Source: Cucumis sativus (taxonomy: Eukaryota; Streptophyta; Magnoliopsida; Cucurbitales; Cucurbitaceae). Taken from it: a stretch of DNA of 64,000 bases. Positions 55,747 to 64,000 of the stretch are shown here, one piece after another; the first letter of the stretch is position 1, and the number at the start of each line of letters is the position of its first letter. A program made the translations under genes and the position numbers. Under the pieces are notes generated by a model. It was not told the origin of the DNA, made no database searches, and saw only the letters and a program-made list of their open reading frames with translations. The stretch is from assembly GCF_000004075.3 (NCBI RefSeq), contig NC_026658.2:24106075-24170074 (forward strand), in the 5' to 3' direction.

Positions 55747-58700
55747 ATGAGTCCGTGTGCACTACTACGACTTTTTCGTTTTCCTTCTCCATCCTCTTTG
55801 TTTATTTCCAATTTCAACCCCTTAAATAGAGCTTCCATCAACACACTCTCCACTCGAAAGCAGTTCCGGAGCTACAACAAAACCATGACTTCATCGATGT
55901 CTTCTTCACCAAACACCACCAATGACCCCCCACAACTTTCAGACCAGCTCCCCAAAATCACTGCCCCTTACGGCTCCTGGAGCTCTCCAATTACTGCCGA
56001 CGTTGTTACTGGCGCCTCCAAGCGACTTGGTGGCACTGCCGTCACCGCCAATGGCCACCTTATCTGGCTCGAATCACGCCCCACCGAGTCCGGGTAACCA
56101 TCGAAATGACTAAACATTTTGTTGCATTTCAGTTCAGGTATTCCTATTCTTGTAATTTCATTTGTAATGGTTCAGGAGGGGAGTGCTTGTTAAGGAATCT
56201 GTAAAGGAAGGGGACGAGCCTTGTGATATTACTCCGAAGGAGTTTTCAGTGCGGAACACAACGCAGGAATACGGTGGTGGTGCGTTCACGGTGGCTGGTG
56301 ACATCGTTGTCTTTTCCAATTACAGCGATCAAAGACTTTACAAGCAATCTTTAAATTCAGGTGAACTAGCAATTGGTTAGTCTAGAGTTTTGTATGTTGA
56401 AAGTGATGTTTTGATTGCTCACTGCCCTGAAACTAAGAATGTAATGTAAAGGCTGATGAGTTAAGTTTTCACGCATGCAGATTTGTCTCCGCAAGCACTA
56501 ACTCCCGATTACGGTGGACGATCAGTTAGTTATGCAGATGGGGTGTTTGATTCTCGTTTCAATCGTTTTATTACCGTCCAAGAAGGTACAAATTTTCAAT
56601 TAGTGTATTTTCAATCAGAATCCAGGAATTAGGTGTTACTGGTATCTTTATTATTGGACTTTCTTATTTTTTACTTTTTATTTAGACCACATGTATAATC
56701 ATGCTTTATTTATTTCGTTTTGGTAGATGGACGTCAAAGTAGCTTGAATCCAATCACCACAATTGTGTCAGTGGAACTTGACGGCAAGGATATTAATGGT
56801 ATGTATACTTTCTCCTGCGCGTACATAGTTTGACATAATACGTTGTTGCTGAGGAATTCAAATTATTGACTACATAAGCAGACTGTAATTTGTGCTAGTT
56901 CTTGGTATGACTTTCAGAACCGAAGGTCTTAGTTGGAGGAAATGATTTCTATGCCTTCCCACGAGTGGATCCCAAAGGGGAACGGATTGCATGGATTGAA
57001 TGGGGTCATCCTAACATGCCTTGGGATAAATCTGAGCTCTGGGTTGGCTACCTTTCTGAGAATGGGTTAGTTGAACCATTCGCCTTTGATAGTTGATCTT
57101 GCTTTTCTAAGGCGTCTCTTGGTTTTAGGTGTTAACAGTTAACGTATCCCATCATATAAATTTCGTATGTTAATTTTGATTTGAATTCTAATTTCTGTTA
57201 AAATGCATTAGAACTCTACTAGAAAATAAATATGTTCTGCTTGTAATAATAGTTCTCTTTATAGAAGTTAGTTATATCTCTGCCTGCTCTAAATTGTATG
57301 TTGTTTTTATATCTGATATAGTTTAATTATGGTTGAATTGTATGCTATATATTCTTTTGTAATTATGGTCTTCCATGTCAAAAAAAAAAAAAAATCTGAT
57401 ATAGTTTAAAACTGAAGTTCTCGATTATGATCTCCATGCTTTTGATGCTCTTGCAGAGAGGTCTATAAACGAGTCTGTGTTGCTGGTGGTGATCCGAAGC
57501 TTGTGGAATCTCCTACTGAACCAAAGTGGTCAGCTCAGGGTATGTATGCTAGGTTTTGAAATGATCAAAGAGCTGGTGGTCAGCCTTTTGGCATTAGAGT
57601 GTTGGAAGTAGATTTTCTAAAAAAAGCTGTTGGTTGCTCGGATTAGTTTAGTGTCCATGTCATACGCTACAGTGTGTAAAACTTCTATCAGAGGTCAACT
57701 AAGTTAGTGTCATTTATTGCTTATATTTTCTTTTCCTGCCATGGGAGGGCTGTGGATCTTACTAAATTATCCGATTTTAGAGGATTGTGATTGAACTTCT
57801 AAAACTGGCTATCATTGCTGAATGTAATGGTTGAGGTTACCTTGATTTTTATTTATTTATTTATTTTGGGAATCTGCAGGAGAACTGTACTTTATTACCG
57901 ATAGACAAACTGGGTTTTGGAATCTCTATAAATGGGTAAAGTTCTCTTTTTTTTAATTTTTTTTTTATTTGCCTGCATTTTGTTTCAATTGCAGAACTAT
58001 AGACGTGCATGTTGTAGTTTGTTTTTGAAATCAAGTAGGCAAAAAGATGGTTCTTGGAATGAGTTCTCTTTAATGCATATATTAAATTTCCTAGATAAGT
58101 GAACTTTCTGTGAATACACTTTTGTAGGGTGGATTCTTTGATCATCTGATGTAGAATTATTTTAAAATTACTCAAGCAAACATATAATGGAGGAAAAAAA
58201 CTAAGTTTGTAACCATTCTATTATCAGAATGTTTAACATAGGCTTTTCCACTACTATAGCTTTTCCTCCTTCCTCTTTAATTGGAGAGGTCTTTTGTAAT
58301 CCATCACGGGGTTTTTTGAAACTTTAAAAAAGTCATTTGATATGGGTCTTCTATGCTTTAACTAACTTTGTGGTTCCATAGTTCTGATAAAACTATCGCC
58401 AATTGGAAATGATGGCACTTCTAACTTTTGCGTATTATGGAACAGTTTGAGGCTAACAATGAAGTGGCTCCAATATATTCTTTAAGTGCCGAATTTTCCC
58501 GACCCTTATGGGTTTTTGGCACAAACTCTTATGATTTATTAAAGACTGGCGATGGAAGAAACATCATAGTCTGCAGCTACAGGTGACCGAAGAAGTTCCT
58601 TTTTTGTATGCCTCATGCTGCGTTTTTTCCTCTTTAAGTTTTGTAGATAATCAACTGCTTTTCCTGCCATTGTTCTTGCAGACAGCGGGGGCGATCATAT

Positions 58701-61601
58701 CTTGGAGTTTTGGATGAGACGCAAAGCTCACTATCCTTGCTTGATATCCCATTCACAGATATTGAGAATATTGTATACTCAAGATCTTTTTATGTCTCAG
58801 CTTTGTAGAGTATTCCTTTTTTTTTTCTTCTCCAGTTATATTCTCTTATGTTAGTTAAACGTGTCTATACTTTCAGGCTCTGGGAAGTGATTGTATATAT
58901 GTTGAAGGATCATCAGGACTTCATCCATCATCTATTGCCAAGGTTTCTTTTTTCCTGCCATACAATGTCTTATTTCATCTGCACTGCTTTTTGGCTTCTA
59001 TATTGCTTAAATTTCAAAAGCTCGTTGTCATAAAACTTCAGATAAAATACTTTCTGGCTTTCTTTGACGTTTGACAATGCTACTTTTTCCATACAGGTTA
59101 CCCTAAATGAACGATCCTTGGAAGTAGTAGGCTTCACTATTATCTGGTCATCTTCACCAGATATTTTGAAATTTAAGTCGTACTTCAGCCTTCCTGAGTT
59201 CATTGAGTTTCCAACTGAAGTTCCTGGACAAAATGCTTATGCTTACTTTTATCCACCGTCCAACCCTAAATATCAGGCTAGTCCGAATGAAAAGCCTCCA
59301 CTGTTGTTGAAAAGCCATGGTATTCAATTACTTTGATAGTCATTAACCTTTCATAGTTGGGGGAAATAATTTGAACCATTATACTGAAAATCTTTACAAC
59401 GTTTTGCTGTCAAGTTGGGTGTTGGAATTGCTAGAAATAGTGGGCTTGGGTCATGTTGAAAGCCCAAGGGTAGTGGAGATTTACTTTGCTTTAATTTTTT
59501 ATTATTTTAATTAGGCTCGTGTTCCTATAAATATTTTCCCCTTCGTACCTTTATTATCACAAGAAAATAATAAGAAACATTAGCATCGTGATTTTTCTCC
59601 CTGTACTAGGATTTCCACGTAAATTTGTGTTTTTTCTACATTTCTACTTTCAATAGGAATATATGTTGTTTATTTTAAAGGACTTTTAAAATATATTTTA
59701 TTATTTTGTAAGAGATGGGAAAAAAATATTTCGTACATAACCTTAAAAATTGTTGCAAAATTAGAAGTAAGTCTTACTGGCATTTATTTGTAGTTATGGC
59801 ATAGTTCTTGCAAAAATATATATTTGATAGATATTGAACTCAGGAGGGCCAACTGCTGAAACACGTGGAAATTTAAATCCTAGTATTCAGTACTGGACTA
59901 GTCGTGGCTGGGGTTATGTTGATGTCAATTATGGTGGCAGCACGGGTATGTTTGCAACCATTTCCCGGCTGAATTTCTTGTATGTACATGGCTGAGTTGC
60001 CTGATACTTTCCAATTAGATCCTCTATTGAGGAATACTATCACAGTTAACATAGTTATTCACTAAGGTATTTATAACTTGGCTATAGGTTATGGGAGAGA
60101 GTACCGAGAAAGGCTTTTGAGGCAGTGGGGAATTGTTGATGTCAATGACTGCTGCAGTTGTGCAAGATTTTTGGTGGCACCCTCCTACAATCTCTTTTCT
60201 TTAGAACTATTGTTTTCATGATAAATTATTGAAACACCTTTCTAACCTTAAACCTTGAGTAATAACAAACCATATTGTTTTCTCCAGGTGGAATCTGGAA
60301 AGGTTGATGGAGAACAGTTATGCATCACTGGGGGATCTGCTGGGGGATATACCACCTTAGCTGCTCTTGCTTTTAGAGATACATTTAAGGCTGGAGCTTC
60401 CTTGTATGGGGTGAGCATCTAGCTTATGCTAATATGGTCTCTCATAATCACCCAAATGATAAGCGTAGCTCTCTCAAACCAAAACTACTGCTTGCATTGA
60501 AACAAAAATTAAAGGCTATGGTATAGTATGACAAGCCTGTGGTATAGTCTGACATAATTTTCAACAGTACATTAATCACCCATTGCCAAAGGCAAGTAAT
60601 GGAAGCATCTGGTACTTATAGAAGTTCAGCTCCAATGCTTGCTTGTGATTTTATAGTCTAAGAAAAGAGATTACTACTGTTGGTTGTCAACAACCCACTA
60701 TTATCTCCAATTGTGTTGATGTTATAGATTTTTTCCCCAAGGATTACATGGATTACTTGTTCATTTATCCCTTTCCTTTTGGTCGTAGCTTCCTTCTTCT
60801 TTATATATAATATATTGTTTGCTAAAGTTTGAAACTATATACAGTACAGCAGTTGATTATTTTCTTTTTTTAAATAACCGTACAACAGTTGATTGATTGT
60901 AGCTCCCATGATCTTTGAATAGATAGCTGACTTACGCTTGTTGAGAGCAGATACACACAAGTTTGAATCTCATTATATTGACAATCTTGTTGGTGAGTTA
61001 AAGGAACAAAAACAGTATCTTGTATTTAATTGCTTTCTCATTTCAAGAAAGCTCTGATCCAATTATAATGGATTGCAGGGAATGAAAAAGATTACTTCGA
61101 CAGGTCACCAATCAATTTTGTTGACAAATTTTCTTGCCCTATAATTCTCTTCCAAGGATTGGAGGACAAAGTATGCCAATTGATCTATTATTTTTCTTCT
61201 GATAATGTTGATGTAAAGCATGCAACATTATCGACTTCATTTCTTCATTGTAATGAAAGCCAGTTGTTTGATGGGTTTTACACTTTATTGAATATCCAGG
61301 TCGTACTGCCTAATCAATCGCGTAAGATATATAATGCATTGAAGGAAAAAGGCTTGCCTGTTGCGCTAGTTGAGTATGAAGGAGAGCAACATGGTTTCCG
61401 CAAGGTACATCCTACTGCATCTTGTAAGTGATACTTCTGAGTTTTGGCGTTGAGGTATAGAATGGTAAGTTTGTGTATTTAATACAGGCAGAGAATATTA
61501 AATTTACCCTGGAACAACAAATGATGTTCTTCGCACGAACAGTAGGACGTTTCCAAGTTGCAGACGCTATTAACCCGCTCAAAATCGACAACTTTGACTA
61601 A
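55747..61601 (+). CDS. Family S9 serine peptidase (prolyl oligopeptidase type), copy 3, with organellar transit peptide
   Basis: Exons: 55747-56093, 56176-56360, 56481-56585, 56727-56798, 56918-57065, 57457-57539, 57880-57935, 58446-58582, 58682-58772, 58877-58942, 59097-59319, 59844-59945, 60088-60173, 60288-60410, 60923-60992, 61079-61170, 61300-61404, 61488-61601. Total 2205 nt, 734 residues. The first 60 residues ([19 protein letters not shown]..., rich in Ser, Arg, Phe; few acids) look like a chloroplast or mitochondrial transit peptide. A Met at about position 47 sits where copies 1 and 2 start. Then follow the beta-propeller region and hydrolase with Ser584 ([10 protein letters not shown]), Asp661 (LEDKVV) and His693 (GEQHGF). 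The C-terminus is 11 residues longer ([10 protein letters not shown]), as in typical plant orthologues. This looks like the ancestral-type gene of the array. Intron 11 contains a solo LTR. Confidence 0.9.
59420..59655 (+). repeat. Solo LTR of a copia element in intron 11 of copy 3
   Basis: Starts TGTTGGAATTG and ends TTTCAATA. It shares with the outer element's LTR the CCTATAAATATT-type promoter area, the AGAAAATAATAA stretch and the TTTTTCTCCCTGTACTAGG ... TTTCCACGTAAATT block. Internal element sequence and the second LTR are missing. The flanks (TTGGG and GGAAT) do not form a matching duplication. Confidence 0.7.
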
Positions 61602-63726
61602 GGATCTAACATGCTGGTATGTACGTTTGGAAAGCTTCTACTTTGTGAATTAAATGAAATAATTCTTTTTAAGATCTTCTGTAATTAATGAAACTCAGGC
61701 TTTTGGGTAACTATGGTTGGTCTAGAATTTCTGTCTGTACCTGGTTAAGGGAGCCACTTCAGAATTTCTGATTGTGTAGGTTTGTGTCACGTGATTGTAA
61801 AGTTCTTCCTGGCTTTTACAACCTCTCCTTTATAGTACCATTTACTACTTGGAGCCCCATCTCCCAAGCTAGCTTTCTTTGGGATCATGAATAGAACGAC
61901 CCTGTCTGCTAAAAAGAACATCTAATACCTGTACAATTTCTTTTTAAAGTTTCACCAAAACCAATTGTTTTAGGTACAAATAATCATCTATTTCAAGTTA
62001 TGATATGCACTTTGAAAAACTTGAAATTTGTGTTTAATGCTATTGTGATTGAGGAAGGTGCTAGCTCCCAAAATAACACTTGATGGAATTTATTTAATGT
62101 TACCTACGTATTGTGACAAAATCATCTAGATTAAATGATCTTTTCAGTTATTAATTTTGTTATTTTCTCATTTTATTTTATTTGCTACGCTAACCACCAC
62201 CAACCATATGATTTAACCAAGACTCCGATCTTGCAGGCTAGTTGGGAGTCATATGAATTCATTTGGATTGTGTTGGGCCTGTTGGCTTTCTTGCTCCAAG
62301 TCCATTTATATACTCTGATGTAGAAGTTTGGAGTTGCTTCAAACCACGATGAATGTCTTTGATGGGTTTGATTGCTTTATCTACAATCTTTTGAAGGATA
62401 ATTTTATTGAATAAAAACATTTCATTATATTTACAATTTTATTAACTGTAATCTTTTTTTAATTAAATACATAATACATTGATAAGTAAAGGTATTATTC
62501 TACTTGTCCCATCTACGTATTTCCTTGTCACTGAAATTTCTTTTAAAGCTTTGTACATAGTATTCATGTTTAAATTTTAACCCGTCTTTTGGTAGGAAAG
62601 ACTAAAGAACCAAATCCAATACTTGTTTTAAATTATGGGGAGGTGTTACAGAACTGTTAAGCATTTGACTGATCTGGTGCTCTTTTCAAAAGAAAGTTGG
62701 ATGCTGATGCCCCTAGGCCCCAACAACTGACTGTTTTCCTTCCTACCTCAAAAATTTAATTCCTACTACCTTCTTCGTGCATCCCATTGCTTTAATATCA
62801 TTTTCTCCAAAGTTAATTATGCTACACCCGTTCTTGCCTTGTTTAGTAACAACAGTCTTAGTCGAGCATATGTAGGACTTAGAGGTTATTTGTGTGGATA
62901 CCGCTTGCTTTGAGTTTCATCTGGTTCTTATGTAAAATTTTGGGGAACTAGTGACGTCTTCGCGCTAGTAGCCTTTTTCTTGCAGTCCTACCCAATGACA
63001 AGCTTCAGTTACGAAATATGGAAAGTAGAATGTATTTCTGCTCAGGCTAGTAAGGGTATGGTGTGAGCTTTTTTTTCATCTAGTTAGTACTCTTTCCTGC
63101 TTATCCAGCTTCCCCGGTTGAACTTCCACATCTCCTGTGTTTTCTAACTGTTATTTTTTCTAATTGTTGGACTAGTTAATTACACACACTCCTAGGTCTC
63201 GTTTTGTTCCTGTGACAACTAGGCAATATAGAATATTGATGAAGAAGCTTGAACATAACGAATCAGTGATGGAGGTGGTCTGTCGTACAAAAGTTTGGAA
63301 TCAAGTTACTTTAGTGAATACATGAAAGTTAGTGTTTATCAGTATTCTGGCGACAATAACTCAGCAAGTAGTCTGCATGCCCCAGCTAACCGTGTTTAAT
63401 TGTCTACCTATCTTTTGGTGATATTCGTGCTAGTATTGGGTTGGATACAGTCCCTTGGAGATTTGAATGCATCCAGAATCTGCTCACGGACATCTTAACC
63501 CTGTTTGAAACCATCGGTCTAGGAATGCTGTACGGCCTAACGATCTACAAACAACTCAGTAATGGAAGAAGCAGACTAAAATAATGTTCTACTGTCAATT
63601 TTGGGAAATTCCACGGTGAAATCTATAAGGTAGCAGCCTAGGTACATTATGCATATTAGGTCAGCTTTTAATTTTTCATTTTAGTTTTTCTAGATTGAGT
63701 TTAAATGTTATCGTAGTTATGAATAT
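61602..63726. other. Region downstream of copy 3, no gene recognised
   Basis: The first few hundred bases should be the 3' UTR of copy 3. The remainder is less AT-rich than the left part of the window, which may mean transcribed or older unique DNA. I find no domain in any frame. A 62-codon frame at 62135-62323 is hydrophobic but unsupported. Confidence 0.4.
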
Positions 63727-63967
63727 ATGTCATCCTGGAGACCAAATCAGTTCAAATCAAATGGAAAGCTGGGTTTGATACATATGTTTATTTGCTTCAA
63801 CCATTCAATAGAATATTGTTATTATCGAGAATTTGTCTTCGATCGAGCATTTGGTTTGCTGTTGAATAGCACATCAAAAAGTAGAAATGACTCAATTTTG
63901 GTCACCTTTTCAGATGTTGAAGAAACAAATGAAATTTGGAAAAAAAAATCGGAAATCACACTAAAGG
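63727..63967 (+). CDS. Possible 5' exon of a gene running out of the window (hypothetical)
   Basis: An open frame from ATG 63727 continues for about 80 codons to a textbook splice donor (CTAAAG|GTAAGT at 63967/63968). The translation ends in VEETNEIWKKKSEITLK and shows no domain I recognise. There is no downstream sequence to test it, so it may be chance. Confidence 0.15.
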
Positions 63968-64000
63968 TAAGTTAATCCTGGATTCATCAGCGGTTGGACC

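Noticed and set aside
62135..62323. Hydrophobic 62-codon open frame
   Set aside because: It resembles a membrane segment only through AT-rich codons; no splice context or relative recognised.
1..64000. tRNA, rRNA, CRISPR arrays or prokaryote-style operons
   Set aside because: I looked for tRNA-like B-boxes with matching arms, rRNA blocks and regularly spaced repeats and saw none. The gene structure is clearly that of a plant nucleus.

Overview
The window is nuclear DNA of a flowering plant, very probably a eudicot. It is strongly AT-rich, the genes are widely spaced and intron-containing with GT-AG introns, and it carries plant Ty1/copia retrotransposons, MITE-like hairpins and plant-specific gene families (an R2R3-MYB and a MIZU-KUSSEI1/DUF617 protein). 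The short dispersed 'TCTATCA...TGATAGA' hairpins and the overall texture remind me of Cucurbitaceae genomes. That is an impression, not a proof.

Left part (1-22.4 kb): two single-exon genes on the minus strand stand alone in long AT-rich intergenic DNA. They are an R2R3-MYB of the MYB44/73/77 type (2688-3377) and a MIZ1-domain protein (14852-15574). Between and beside them are two decayed LINE remnants (about 8.47-9.54 kb and 18.69-19.11 kb), a GC-richer island with an imperfect stem-loop and a TATA box (9.83-10.46 kb), and a cluster of TGGGCC/GGCCCA motifs without an obvious gene (about 12.3-12.5 kb).

Right part (22.4-61.6 kb): three tandem, same-strand copies of one 18-exon gene for a serine peptidase of family S9 (prolyl oligopeptidase/acylaminoacyl-peptidase type, alpha/beta hydrolase). 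I rebuilt all three exon by exon. The 16 internal exons have the same lengths in every copy except exon 2, which is 3 nt shorter in copy 3, and no exon has a stop or frameshift. Copies 1 (23462-43539) and 2 (47858-54249) are recent duplicates that also share intron and flanking sequence. Each encodes 669 residues and begins directly at the enzyme body. Copy 3 (55747-61601; 734 residues) is more divergent and has an organelle-type N-terminal extension. The duplicated unit seems to include the first part of the copy 3 promoter, and a perfect-looking 1-kb palindrome lies at the duplication junction.

Intron 5 of copy 1 holds a 13.6-kb nest of two retrotransposons. An antisense Ty1/copia element (24763-38361, TSD CATTA) has nearly identical LTRs but a coding region broken by about nine frameshifts. 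Inside its GAG-pre-integrase segment sits a sense-oriented Sirevirus-like copia element (28005-35998, TSD AATGC). That element has 1232-bp LTRs and full-length gag and pol reading frames, and looks very young. Both sets of target-site duplications are intact. All coding exons of copy 1 survive, so expression depends on splicing a 13.7-kb intron. A solo LTR related to the outer element lies in intron 11 of copy 3.

From 61.6 kb to the end I see no recognisable gene, apart from a weak candidate exon at the very edge.
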